Part shown: positions 23,701-36,567 of the stretch, one piece after another
Numbering within the stretch: position 1 is the stretch's first letter
Layout of the letters: each line of letters begins with the position of its first letter
From: Crambe crambe
Taxonomy: Eukaryota > Porifera > Demospongiae > Poecilosclerida > Crambeidae
Length of the DNA stretch: 64,000 nucleotides
Direction: 5' to 3'
NCBI GenBank assembly: GCA_963924555.1
Contig: OZ004593.1
Span: 5,700,480 to 5,764,479 of the forward strand
Notes under the pieces: generated by a model
Told to the model about the DNA's origin: nothing
The model's database searches: none
What the model saw: the letters and a program-made list of their open reading frames with translations, nothing else
Program-made: the position numbers and the translations under genes

Positions 23701-26700
23701 CCTCTTAAAAGAGAGACTTGCTTGGGCTTCAGGAACACAAGGATTAGTAGTTCTGCAATCAACATGCTGACTTACACTGAGAATTTTAGGAGTGGATCTT
23801 GCTTATCCACACCCATTCACACCAAAGTGGTCTGGCTCAGGCTCTTTGGGATAGTGTTTCTTTTAGATGGTTAAACCGGTTTTAGTTGTGATTGGTGAGC
23901 AGAGTACCTACCATGTAGGAAATAATCCATTTCCAGTGTTGGGGACATAGTTATGATAGGGAGACATAGTTATGATAGGCCTATGACCTGTACACCATTA
24001 ACCTCTTGTGTATGGTTTTCACTCTGGATATGTAATCTAGTCTCTAGGGAAAATCCTGGGGGGGGGGGGGGGGGGGGGGGGGAAGACCCCTAACTATCTA
24101 CATGCAGTATAGGTTTGTCCATGTATTAAAAAAAAACAACTTCCTCCACCTTGGCCTCCTTAAACCATTGGCTCCTTAGATCTAAGTTTTTTTCATGTGT
24201 TCCCCCCTAATAGGGCAACTGCCCATCCTAGCCACATTAGTAGAGGAACCCTGGAATAGTTTGTGTTAACTAGTTGGCAACTATCTGTTAATGAAGAGGT
24301 TAAGAGATTAGCTACTGTTAGTGGGTAATTCTAGTCTACAGAATCTTTGTGCTAGAGCTATACTGCTGTGGTCCAGGCCTATTGTTCTAGCTACCACTAC
24401 TCTGCTACCACTTCCAAATAAGGAACGGTCTTGGGTCTTCTCTGTTGCAAAGATTCTGTACTAGCTATGATAGTCTGGACATAGTGCTGCACTTGATAGT
24501 TCTTCTATCTTCGATCAGACACAAAAGCAAATCACCTCACATGATTATTTGGTATCTAGCGTGATTTTATCCTGTCTGTTGTTGCCTAGCTCAACACTGT
24601 TGTTTAGGTAGCAGCTGTGTATAATGAGATCATAGTTTATTGTAGCTGGCTATAACTACACCCAACTTGTAGGTATCCATGTAGGTTTGAGCTGATAGAA
24701 TAAGGTCCCCTTCTCTCCACATAATGAATGGAAAGTGCCCAATGTTTGCTATTCCATTCCTTTCCAAAGTTCTGGCCACTTTGGACTCAGTGTGAGCAAG
24801 CTAGTCTTTTGATGCTGATTGTGTCTATTGCTGGTCTCTTTGTGTGTGTTGAGTGAACTCGTACAACCATGTACTATCCTAATTGTCCATCTGTGTTTAC
24901 TAAATGAAATATCCTTTCAAGAAGAAATAAAACTTCAGACACCCAAAAGTAAAGTTTATTCTAGTGCAGAAGGGGGAAATAAAACAAAAGAAAGTTCAAA
25001 AATTAATAATGAAGGAATGCAAAACTTCTTTTGTGGTCCAGAGGGAATGAGATTTTTGAGATCTACTACTCTATAGTCGTGCATCTTTTTTATTGTTAAA
25101 TATCATCTTGAGTTGATAGCATTGCTTAGACTACATAGCTGTGTGGGTCTTAACTTGTAAGTGTTGGGTTATATGTAGCCATGATCCCTTATTGTGATGT
25201 GTCTTCTAAATAAGGACATATAATTATATGTGCCAATTAGTCATCCCTTTGACCATGTATTGATGATGATGATCCCCTCCCCCTTACTCCTCTCCTCCCT
25301 TATTGGGAAGAGGACCCCATTTGCTAAGAGCAGGGAGGGTGGTGGCAAACAATCACGGCACGTACAGCATAAACCATACTCTATTTTGTTTATCTTCCCA
25401 CCCTTGAGGTAGACAAAACAAAATCCAAATTTTTTTAATTGAGGTGTAAGATGAAACAGTTGATTGTGCGATGTGTGACCACCTGTTGTTTTATAGATAA
25501 TTCTAATATTTTATTGCAACATTTTACAAACTGTACTCCATTATTACCTTTTTCGTTGGCTGGAATTTGAGGGTATATCTGATAAGGGAAAGTCAACTAA
25601 TATGGCTGTGTGTGGGGGGCTATCTGTTATTGATATGCCTATTGTGGGTCTTCTACAGTAACTAGTGGTTGAGAAACCGTACTGTGTGCATTGAGCAACC
25701 AGCAAATGAAAATGAAAGTTTAGAGAGCAAGACAACTTTCTCTGTAACTTATACTCATACCTCTCAGACTTTTGGTACACAATTGTATAAAGTTATTGAC
25801 TCCTGGCTTCATGGTAGACTTTGATATTCTTGTAGTACCTACTAGTACTAATATTATTTCCATAAAAAACTTTGCTATAGCACTAGCCTCGTCCCCAGGC
25901 CTTCCTCTCTCACTGGTATAGTCTCTCACGAAGAAAAGGTAGAGTATCGCACGGGAGGAAAAGAAGAAGAAGAAGAAAATGTTTTCTTCTTCTTCTTTTC
26001 CTTTTCTTCCCGTGCGACAGTTGCTATGTAACCATCTTATATGTAGAATGCTGTGTGAGCACATTGCAGCAATGCTTCTGGACAGAATTAATATGGCCTC
26101 TCTAAAGACATACTATGGTACCTGGTGGCTGGCTAGTCTGGTGACTAGTGTATAGCCCTTACATTTTGTGTATAGTCCTTGCTCTGTTTCTTGCACATCA
26201 AAGCATTGTGTTTTCATAATTTCACTGGATCACTAGCTACAACATCATTGCAGATAAAGATTCTGGGGTGAAAATGGACAATTACCCTCTCTCTCTTCTC
26301 TTCTATATCTCTTGATTCAAGTAGCACTTTTAGCAACTAAGCAGGGTTTCATACAGAGGTAGGGGTGCCCTGGGATTCCCCCCCCCCCCCCCCCCCCCCC
26401 CTTCAGTCACATCTATAAAAAGAAATTCACTTTTATAGTAATGTACTGTGGTTGTGATCTATTATTGAAAAGGAGAGACTTGCTTGGGCTTCAGGAACAC
26501 AAGGATTAGTAGTTCTGCAATCAACATGCAATTAAGAATGCATTCTGAGATAATGCTAAGCAGGTTTAGGAGTGGATCTTGCTTATCCAAACCATTTTTG
26601 GTTGTGATAGTACCTACCATGTAGGAAATCATGCATTTTCAGTGTTGGAGACATAGTTATGATAGGCCTATGACCTGTACACCACTAACTTCCTGTGTAT

Positions 26701-29700
26701 GGGTTTCACTCTGGATATGTAATTTAGTCTCTAGGGAAAATGGGGGGGGGGGTCTAGGGAAAACCCCAGTAGGTTTGTGTGCATGGCCCATGTACTAAAG
26801 AAAACAACTTCCTCCATCTTGGCCTCCTTACTTCCATTGGCTCATGATACTGCCCCTTAGATCTTGCTTTGTTTTCATGTGTTCCCCCTTAATAGGGCAA
26901 GTGAATCAATTGCCCATCCTAACCGCATTAGTAGGAGAAATAATTACCCTAATGAAGTTAATGTTAGCTAGTTGGCAACCACCTGTTTAGGGACTGAAAT
27001 GAAGAGGTTAAGAGATTAGCTACTGTTAGTGGGTAATTCTAGTCTACTACGTAGCTATGATTGTCTTGACATAACACAGTAGTGAATTCTTTGAACAAGC
27101 TATGTATAAAAAGAAGCTGTCGCAATGGCTTTAGCATACTTAATGATCTATGCTAATTAATTTATTGTTTACATACATACATACATACCTACATACATAC
27201 ATACATACATGGTATCAAAGCAAAGAGGACTTTGTTCATGCTGACATTATAATTGCATTGTTATGTTGTTGATTATTATAGGGATACATGTTCAAGAGTG
27301 TACTCTTTTTGAGTATCTTTCTTCCTTTCGTCTCATCTCAAGGTATGTCACTGTGTGAGCACATACTTAAGGTTATCTGGACTTGCTGATGACTTCACTA
27401 GTCTGGCTTGAGTCTGGCTGTGGTTTTTACTAGTCAGGCTTCACTGTAGAAATGGATGACTGGTGTGTGTGTCATGTGATTATCATGATGATTAGCACAC
27501 ATAGTGGGTGAGTAGTGTTACCAGGTCCCATGTAATAGGTACTTATTCCACACTTGGGGAGTTGGTAGCTGAAGTAACCGTAACATTGTATGCATACTGT
27601 ATAGTACGAAATTTGGAATAAAATTTTCGTGGTTTCAAAGTGTGAATAGGCCTTGGCACATAATGCTTAGCTATTATGCTATTCTTGTATGCTCTAAAAT
27701 TATTGACCTTTGACCTCAGTAATCTGACCCTGGGTTTGTGATAATTGTGTTCATGTTTATAAATCAGCTGATACTGAAAGAATTTTCTTTTTCAATGCTA
27801 AAAAAGATTAACTGTTCACTGCAAGACTATGTAGAATTGAGTGTCTGTGCTAAGCATATTCAAAAATTATTTTTAAAATGTGCTGATTATGCTTAATACA
27901 CATATGCTCAAAATTATGCAGGCATAATGTGCCAAGGCAAGGCCTAAGTGTGAACCACATAATTCCCTTATTGTTTTTATGAATCCGTATCATTTCGTGG
28001 TGATCATAGAGGTGGCTTGCATTCTTAAAAAAAATTTTCTCTCCACATTCTGTTTAGTCTATCCTGAACGCTACACATTTCTCACTGGTACATCAGTGAA
28101 TGGATCATCTCCTACTGGAAACTGTTCTAGACTGCAGAATGATAGCACAATGACGACTTGTTTTCAACCACCAAACTCTGGTGTTCTGTTTGATCGGCAT
28201 GTCCCCACACTCACTGGACTAGATGGTGACATGTGGGCAAGTCAACTACTCACTATAAACACAATGGGATCCTTGACTAATGTCATCTTTGACTTCACTG
28301 ATACATCAGGCTATGTTGAGATACAGAGAGTTGAGGTGGTGATGTTCAACTGTCCACAGTTGGGGATAGCATCTACTACCATTGTCCTCAATGGGGCCAC
28401 TGCTAGAGGTCAGTCCTTCAACACTTTTGATTCAACCTCTATTAGTTCCCTCACCTCCTGTGAGTCTCTTGTGAGAGTGTGTTTATCAGCCTTCGTTTCT
28501 CGACCACTAATTGGTCTACAATTCACCCTTGACCAGGACTCTGACTGGGTGCACCTTGCTGAGGTGACCTTCTATGCCAGAGGTTCCACCTGTCCACCAA
28601 ATATCGTCCTCAATCAAACTACAACATCACCAACTATGGCTGGTAGGTGTTATAATAGCAGTAGTGATCCATGATCGCATGTGTGTACTGTGCTTTTCAC
28701 TTCAGTAGTCCATGCAAGGAGAGATTGTAATTGTGTAGTTATGGTGTACTTGCGTTAATCTAAACTCATGTACTGTGAAGTATTTTCAAGTTTATAAGAA
28801 ATATTTCCATTGAGAAAAGCGACAGTAGAGAAATCTAATGACATTGTTCCAATGATTGTTATATTATAGAACTAACAGGTTTGTCCAAATGCTGGACTGC
28901 CTGGGGCGGATAATTATGTTTACTGGTCAATTAATGGGGCTTTGAAAGAAAAAAATAGGGTAGTTTATGAAAATTTTTACCCATAAAAATGTTTTGAAAA
29001 TAATAATACATGAGTAAGACTTCTCATGATGTAGCTACAACATCTTTGAGTACTCTTCCATTATTAGTTGTATATACTGGCTGGCATAATATTGTCCTAA
29101 TAGTTATCTTTTTTCCCTTGTTCTTTAGTTGATACTTTTTCAACTACTTTCAACACTCCAACATCAATGCCACCGCCACCGCCGCCACCAGCAACACCAG
29201 AACCATTGAATGCTGGAATCATTGCAGCAGTGATAATCATTGTTGTCGTCATCATCATCATTATAATCGTAGTTGTGGTTATTATCATCTTTTTTGTACG
29301 CAAGAACAGAAAATATCACATGAAGTTTGACAACAGTATCAGTGGAGGAGGACTGGTTGGTGGTACTTTGGAGAAGATGCAAGATGGGGATCAAGCTGGG
29401 GGGATGGGATACTCCGGAGGTGCCGTCTACGAGGATATTGATCGCAAACCTAAGGTCAAAGGTGGTTCTGCTGTCAAAGGTGCTGGAGTGTACGAGGACA
29501 TGGATGAAGTGGAACCGAAAAATAGTCGCTATGAGAAAACTGGGGAGACTTACTCAACAGTTGATGATGCACGAAGCAAGGGCTCCTCGAGTCAAGTCTA
29601 CAGTAGGCTAAGACAGGACGAAGAGAGGCAGTTTGGTGGCCAAATAGATGACGACAGCTATGCAAAACTCAATCGTGATGAAGAACTAATGAGTCACTCG

Positions 29701-31194
29701 ATCCAGGCGGCCAATAACCCCATTTACTCCAATCCAGATAACGACAGTATGATGAAGAGGAGGGCTACTTCACCTCCGAGGGTCTATGCCGAAATTGATA
29801 AACTCAAGAAAAAATCCAAAAAAACACAGTCTGCTTCTACAGTTGGTACGCAAGATGTGGAAAATACTTCAGTTTACTCTCAAGCCCCCAAAATCCCCAA
29901 CAAATCGCAAGAACTTATGAGTGACCTTGCAGTCGAGGAGCAAGATGAGAATCAGGGTGGTGATGCCGTGTACAGCGAGCCTACTAACCCCTCCTCCAAT
30001 AAGAAGCTTGCTTCACTCTCGAGGCATGCCATAGGTGAAAAGTCCTTGAATGTCAACCCTCTGTATGCCTCAGCTGATGTAGGTGACCAGCCTTCCCCTG
30101 GAGATAACGTCTATGCTGAACCTGGTGCAGCTGCTGCCAAAGAACTGCCAAATCCAAGTAGTAATGTTTATGAGACAATATACGACGAGGCTGGACTCAA
30201 ACCAGCTGTCTTCATGAAAGAAACTAACATCGAAGAGGTCCAAAGTTCAGATGACCTTTGTCCTTATTCCTCCATATACACTGTTCCTGTTGTGAGCACT
30301 GACGAGAAACTGCTGGAAGTCACCGAACAAAATATACAAGAAACAAAAGTCTTGGGTTCTGGGAATTTCGGCAAGGTCATCCTTGCGAAAACAATCGGAT
30401 TAAGTTGCCGAGATTTGAGAATGAGTGCGTCCACTGATACAAACGTGATGATCCAAGTAGCTGTGAAGATGCTCAAGTCAAATGCCAATGCTTCCACCAA
30501 GAGTCAGTTTGAGAAGGAATACCGCTTCATGTCTCGCCTCAACCACCCAAATGTTGTTCGTCTTCTCGGAATCTGTGTGACTGACACGCCCTTTATCATG
30601 ATGGAGTACATGGAGAATGGAGATCTGAACCAATTCCTTCAGGGTTACTCAGCCATTGTCAATGGAAACTCTCCAGAATATGGAGAAATCACCAAATCTG
30701 CACTCATCCATATCTCCACACAGATTGCAGATGCTATGAGATACCTCGCTTTGAAGAACTTCGTCCACCGTGACCTTGCCACACGTAATTGCCTTGTTGG
30801 TGAAAAATTCCACATCAAGATCTCAGATTTTGGGATGAGTCGTAGCCTCTATGAATCTCATTACTACATCATCCGAGGGCATGCCATTTTGCCTATTCGC
30901 TGGATGGCCACAGAGTGTTTCTACGGAAAGTTTTCAGCCAAAACAGATGTTTGGGCTTTTGGTGCCACCATGTGGGAGATCTTCAACCTCTCCAAGTATG
31001 AACCGTACTACGAAATGGGAGACAGGGAGTTGGTTCAAGACGCATGCAAGGGCTACACCCGCAAGCTGTTGACTTGTCCGAAAGACTGTCCTCCTGAGGT
31101 GTACGATATTATGACCACATGTTGGGCCCATGAACCTGCTGATCGAGCAACATTTGAACAGCTCTATGAAAGACTATCCTACCTAGATGAATAA
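18226..31194 (+). CDS. K1: receptor tyrosine kinase, DDR-like kinase, intact
   Basis: Proposed join: 18226-18234 (MLK, uncertain, 9 kb upstream), 27282-27342, 28058-28642, 29129-31194 (906 aa). Without the first exon the rest is secure. Signal peptide VLFLSIFLPFVSSQ, six-Cys ectodomain (R-type: NCSRLQND), stalk, then an almost pure Ile/Val helix near 248-275. The juxtamembrane region (about 280-610) carries a dozen tyrosine motifs: VYEDID, TYSTV, VYSRL, SYAKL, VYAEI, VYSEP, VYETIYDEA and two NPxY (NPIY, NPLY), plausible SH2 and PTB docking sites. The kinase has a GSGNFG loop (about 628), AVKML Lys665, Met gatekeeper (FIMMEYM), HRDLATRN (Asp767) and DFG (Asp785). Its activation loop LYESHYY and the LPIRWM and DVWAFG blocks parallel discoidin domain receptors. 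All catalytic residues are present, so it is predicted active. Confidence 0.85.
20691..20720. repeat. (TC)n microsatellite
   Basis: An uninterrupted CT dinucleotide run in unit 1 of the tandem repeat. It is shorter in units 2 and 3. Confidence 0.85.
22964..23070. mobile_element. 107-bp TA-flanked miniature inverted-repeat element
   Basis: The ends CAGAGGATTGCAGGTT are perfectly inverted, with TA on both sides (22962-22963 and 23071-23072). The centre forms a second hairpin (CCACTAGC...GCTAGTGG). Units 1 and 3 of the tandem repeat lack it at the matching TTCTTGTA point, so it inserted after the unit duplicated. Confidence 0.8.
25950..26019. repeat. Imperfect hairpin of (GAA)n/(TTC)n with GC-rich ends
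   Basis: The segment beginning TCGCACGGGAGGAAAAG and ending CTTTTCTTCCCGTGCGA is self-complementary around a (GAA)n-(TTC)n core. It is found only in unit 3 of the tandem repeat and is probably a short inverted-repeat insertion. Confidence 0.6.
27169..27210. repeat. (CATA)n microsatellite
   Basis: ACATACATAC run just upstream of the K1 signal-peptide exon. Confidence 0.8.
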
Positions 31195-31985
31195 TTTTTT
31201 ATAGCTGGTTTTTACTGAGTGATAAATTTCTGCACTGTAATGTTATTTTGATTAGCCAGGAAGGGTGGGGCTGGGAATGAGAGAGGGGTGGGGCTCATAG
31301 CGCGCGCCATGGTACAAGTGACGACCTTTACCTTTAAGCTTAAATAAGTACAAGTGACGACCTTTACCATAATGTGTGACTAATTCCATAAATACAGAAT
31401 AATAACAAGAGGGAACAATGTATAATATAGACAGGTAGTGATAGCTATTGGAATTGGCTTTCTGTTATTTCAGTGATGATTTAAAGACTCCTCCAATCAG
31501 GACTCTTTTAGTAGCAAGGTCCCACTAGAGCAAATGAATGATAATCTGCACAATCAATACAGTGGAACCTCTGAGGAGTAAAGGACACTTTGGGATCAGC
31601 CACTTTGTCCTTCATAGAGAGGTTTCCTTCTCTTGGAAGTTAAAAATCTACTAGCTAATGCTGTGGGAAAGTGGCCTCAAAGAGTGTCCTTTATCGGGAG
31701 GTTGTCCTTTTCTTGGAGGGACCTTTATCAGACTCAAGTTAGTTCAGTTAGTGTAGCCATAGATACTATGGTGTAGCTAGCTACGTATAAGTATTGTGCA
31801 GAATTACTACATTTGGATTACATACACATGCACAGCAAGGGTTCTTAATTATCGTTTTAATATCGGACATTTTATACAGTGTAAACATGTTGACTGCATG
31901 AGCATGTTATCATTGAACTGCTTGCAGTTCTAAAGTTAGCTGGCTACATAATTTCAGTTAGCACTAGCTATAAGCTAATTGCACC
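31195..31985. other. K1-K2 intergenic region
   Basis: It contains the GC-rich block that follows every kinase gene (about 31255-31345; GAGAGGGGTGGGGCT, then GTACAAGTGACGACCTTTAC) and, from 31560 to about 31736, a pogo-like miniature element starting TA-CAGTGGAACCTC whose right end is eroded. No gene is seen. Confidence 0.6.
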
Positions 31986-34900
31986 ATGTTCGAGGTAAGA
32001 TTATGGGCCTGCTTGGTGTCATGTACCATATCCTAGTTCATCCATAGTTGTATAAAAGATAGATGATTCAGTTGCAAGAATTACTCGGCTAATCAGTTGG
32101 TTTAGTAAGAGCAAGGCAAATACTCTTAATTATATTTTAGCTTATAGTGTACTGACATAGTGCACAGATTAACCTCTATAGCTTCTATTGTTCAATATAT
32201 AGGGATACAAGTTTGAAACAGCACTCTTTCTGAGTATTTTTCTTCCATTCATCTCATCTCAAGGTATATACATAGCTATGACCTTCATCTGAGAGGATTT
32301 GCATTTTGACCTATAACTACAACTGTTATAGCTAGTAAAATTTTTTAGCTACAGAGCTGACTATAGCTAATACTTTTCATTCCTCACAGTCTATCCTGAA
32401 CGCTACTCATTTCCCACTAGTACTTCAGTGAATGGATCATCTCCTACTGGAAGTTGTTCTAATGTTAATATGAATGGCCTCTCAGGGGCCACTGCTGGAG
32501 ACCAGTTCTTCAGAGCTTTTGCTTCAACTCCTCTTAGTTCCCTCACCTCCTGTGAGTCTCTTGTGAGAGTGTGTTCATCAGCCAACATTTCTCAACCACT
32601 AATTCGTCTACAATTTGACTCTGACTGGGTGCACCTTGCTGAGGTGACCTTCTATGCCAGAGATTCCACCTGTCCACCGAATGTCATCCTCAATCCACCA
32701 CCACCTACAACACCACCACAAACATCACCACCACCAAGTTCAACACTGCCACCCTATACTCTACTACCAGCTGTTTCATCAAATAAAATATCATCAGGTA
32801 TATAAATAATTATGATGATTAATTATCATGGTAATTAATGCCCACCAAATATCCACTTAGCTAACTGGCGGAACTCTTATCTGCCCACATTGCACTTTTG
32901 CAGTACATTATGATAGGCTTGCCATTCTACAAGAAGCTACTTGGAGGAACAAACGTTCATCAGCAAATTTGCATGCGTGATACGTATCACCAGTGACCAG
33001 CATAAGAGAGGGGTCAATTGTAGCCACAACATTAGGAATTATGGCTAGTAGTAGATTGAGCATGAGTTCTCATAAGAGGAGAGCAAGTCACTCATCACTA
33101 TAGTTTATGTGAACCTGCATGCCTGATGGGGTGTCCACTTCATAATGATGGTTCTTGAGTGCTTTGTTTTTCCATCAATGTTTAGCAGTGGTGGTAGCTA
33201 GCTAGCTATTAGCTAGTTCCAGGTAGCTAGCTATATTTTAATTCATCAAACAAGCCTGAAATCTATAGCCAATGTTAGCAAAGTATGAAGAAGCGGCCAA
33301 TTTATACGTATAGCTATGACCATACATTAAAAGCTGTAGCTACAAAGTTCTATCTGCTGGGCCCCAAATATTCCAAGCTTCCCCCCCCCCCCCCAATAAG
33401 ACAGAATCCTACATGCTATTTGTATGGGGTATTGTAGACCAGGCTTGAAAGAGTAAATTACTTCCTCCTACTCCTCTTTTAACACTACAGCACTAACATC
33501 ACCACCATCACCATCACCACCATCAGCATCAACAACGTCAGCATCATCAATTCCTGGAATCATTGCAGGAGTGATAGTAGTCATTGTCATCATCATCATC
33601 ATCGTTATAATCGTACTTGTGGTTATTATCATCATTTTAGCTTCCAAGAACAGAAAATATCACATGAAGTTCAATAACAGTATCAGCAGAGGACAGGTTA
33701 GTGATACTTTGGACAAGATGCGAAATGGGGGGACGGGACACTCCAGAGGTGCTGTTTATGAAGATATTAATCAGGTCAAAGGTGGTTCTGGTGTCAAAGG
33801 TGCTGGGATATACGAGGATGTGGATGAAGTGGACCCTAGTAAGAGTCGGCATACTGGAGAGGCATACTCAACGATCAATGATACTCGAAGGAAGGACTCC
33901 TTGAGTCAAATATACAGCAAATTAAAGTGGGAAGAAGAGAGGCAGTTTGGTGGCCAAGTAGCAGACGACAGCTATGCAAAACTCAATAGTGATAAAGAGC
34001 TCATGAGTCACTCCACTTCAGTCCAAGCACCCAATAACCCCATTTACTCTAATCCTGATCATGACAGGGGTACTTCACCTCCGAGGGTCTATGCTGAAAT
34101 CGACAATCCCACAAAAGCACAATGTGCTTCTGCATTTGGTATGCAAGATAACCCACTCTATGTCTCAGCTGATATGGGTGGCCAACCTTCCCCCAGAAAC
34201 ATGTATACTGAACCTGGTGCAGCTGTCATCAATGAACAGTCGAATCCAAACAGTAATATTTATGAAACAATATATGACGAGGCCAGACTCAAGCCAGCTC
34301 TCTTCATAAAAGAATCTAACATTGAAAAGGTCCAAAGTTCAGATGACCTTTGTCCTTATTCCTCCATATACACTGTTCCTGTTGTGAGCACTGACAAGAA
34401 ACTGCTGGAAGTCACTGAACAAAATATACAAGAAACAAAAGTCTTGGGTTCTGGGGAATTTCGGTAAGGTTATCCTTGCAAAAACGGTCGGATTAAGTTG
34501 CCGAGATCTGAGAATGAGTGCGTCTACTGATACGAATGTGATGGTAGCAGTGAAGATGCTCAAGTCAAATGCCAATGCTTCCACCGAGAGTCAGTTTGAG
34601 AAGGAATACCGGTTCATGTCTCGCCTCAACCACCCTAATGTTGTTCATCTTCTCGGAATCTGTGTGACTGACACGCCCTTTATCATGATGGAGTACATGG
34701 AGAGAGATTTGAACCAGTTCCTTCAGGGTTACTCAGCCATTGTCAGTGGGGACTCCCCCAAATATGGAGAAATCACCAAAGCTACACTCATCCACATCTC
34801 CACACAGATAGCAGATGCTATGAAATACCTCGCTTCGAAGAACTTCGTCCACCATGACCTCGCCACACGTAATTGCCTCGTTGGTGAACATTTCCATGTC

Positions 34901-35278
34901 AAGATCTCAGATTTTGGGATGAGTCGTAGCCTCTATGAATCTCACTACTACATCATCCAAGGACATGCCATTTTGCCTATTCGCTGGATGGCCACAGAGT
35001 GTTTCTACGGAAAATTTTCAGCCGAAACAGATGTTTGGGCTTTTGGTGCCACCATGTGGGAGATCTTCAACCTCTCCAAGTATGAACCGTACTACGAAAT
35101 GGGAGACAGGGAGTTGGTTCAAGATGCGTGCAAGGGCTACACCCGCAAGCTGTTGACTCGTCCGAAAGACTGTCCTCCTGAGGTGTACGATATCATGACC
35201 ACATGTTGGGCCCACGAACCTGCTGATCAAGCAACATTCGAACAGCTGTATCAAGGACTGTACTACCTAGATAAATAA
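31986..35278 (+). pseudogene. K2: receptor tyrosine kinase, frameshifted in the glycine loop
   Basis: Exons: 31986-31994 (MFE), 32203-32263 (signal peptide), 32390-32797, 33491-35278. The ectodomain exon is 408 rather than about 620-650 bases. An in-frame deletion removes the central block, with two of six cysteines and the conserved LTGLDGDMW segment. In the last exon an extra G in TCTGGGGAATTTC (near 34456) shifts frame in the glycine-rich loop and stops at 34465-34467. The kinase remainder (from about 34500) is open in another frame, but its catalytic loop reads HHDLATRN instead of HRDLATRN, and the hinge has lost the NG of ENGDL. Translation would give a membrane receptor with all juxtamembrane tyrosines and no kinase. 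One base in a G run could be a sequencing error, but the HRD loss argues for real decay. Confidence 0.75.
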
Positions 35279-36567
35279 ATTTTTATAGGTGATTTTTATC
35301 AAGTGATGTATTTCTCAACTTCTTATTTTGATCAGCCAGGAAGGGTGGGGCTGGGAAATGAGAGAGGGGTGGGGCTCGAGCGAGAGAGCTACCTAGCGCG
35401 CGCCATGCATGGTACAAGTGACGACCTTTATTTTTTTTCTGAAAGTACTAATACGCAGTGGTGTATAGAGGGAATAATGTATAATATTATTGATAGGCCT
35501 GAGTACACTCTGCTTTTAGCTTCTATCTCTGCTATTGTTTGTTTTGTCACGATATTCATATCATGTTGGTAGAATGTGCCTAAGGATAGTTATGTCCATA
35601 GCTACTTTCTGTTATTTTCAGTGATGATTTAAGGACTTCTCCAATCAGGACACTTTTAGTAGCAAGGTCCCACTAGAGCATAATCTGCACAAGCATTGTA
35701 TGGAGTGGTACCTCCGAGTAAAGGACACTTTGGGATCAGCAACTTTGTCCTTCAGAGAGGTTATTCTTCTCTTGGAAGTTAAAAATGTATTAGCTAATGT
35801 TATGGGAAAGGGTCCTTAAAGAGTGTCCTTTATTGAGAGGTTATCCTTTTCTTGGAGGGTCCTTTATCAGAGGTTGCTTCCACTGTAGTTCAGTCAGTGT
35901 ATGTATGAGTATTGTGAATACAATGCAGAATTACTACATTTGGAGTACATACACATGCGAGCAAGAGTTCTTAATTGTTTATCAGACTATCGCTCTATAC
36001 GATGGTAAACTTGTTCCATCAATGCACCCTTAGCTAAACATGCTGGAAGTAAATTTATGTTTATCTAAGCTAATGGAGGTGGTAGCTAGAGAGTTCATTA
36101 CAGGTATAGCAATATGATCAGCTAACATTGCCTCATTGTAAGCTACTAAAAAGCTCTCAAATAACACAGATTGCTATTACAACAGTTGTGATGAGTGGCA
36201 TAGCTACCATAACTAATTGCATCATCATGATTGCACATGATGTAGTAGTCAGCATAATACAGTGCTCACAGACTTCTTTAAAAAAATCAGCCCACAGTGA
36301 ATGAGTGGGAAGATATTGTTGATTTGCAATGTATGCATGTGTGCGTGCACATACGCGTGAGTGTCTTGTGTGTATCTTGGGGGAGTTCTACTTAGAAAAT
36401 GTAACCAAATATTAATCATTATTTTCAATTTACTGCATGATTCCATGCAGGCCACACTAGCTACTTAATTGCACTGTTTGCAATTCATAACAGACTTCAT
36501 GTAGCTACTGCATTTTTTATGATGGTGATTGCAGTTCTAGATGAAGTTAGATAGTTAGCACTACACC
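35279..36567. other. K2-K3 intergenic region
   Basis: Homologous to the other kinase intergenic regions: the GC-rich block at about 35328-35430, a decayed pogo-like element at about 35702-35885 (ending CTTCCACTG-TA), and the leader before the MFE start exon. No gene is seen. Confidence 0.6.

Larger units (their letters stand above)
18283..27060. repeat. Three tandem copies of a 2.5-3.4 kb unit
   Basis: The word TCTAGCGTGATTTTATCC marks unit starts near 18295, 21719 (diverged) and 24552. Each unit repeats in order: CTCCACATAATGAATGGAAAG, TATCCTTTCAAGAAGAAA, GTGTCTTCTAAATAAGGAC, a TC-rich block and GGTTTCATACAGAGGTAGGG. Unit 1 also has an internal duplication (about 19021-19430 and 19440-19800), which makes it longer. 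The short ORFs repeated in each unit differ by frameshifts and show no known domain. If the 18226 start exon is right, the whole block lies in the first intron of K1. Confidence 0.75.

Noticed and set aside
18568-25076. Short ORFs in each tandem unit sharing EISFQEE-KLQTPK
   Set aside because: The three copies differ by indels and stops, contain no recognised domain and lie in a repeat; a shared origin explains the similarity without coding.
18283-27060. CRISPR-like or satellite array in the repeated block
   Set aside because: Units are kilobases long with only three copies and no regular short spacers; the genome is eukaryotic.
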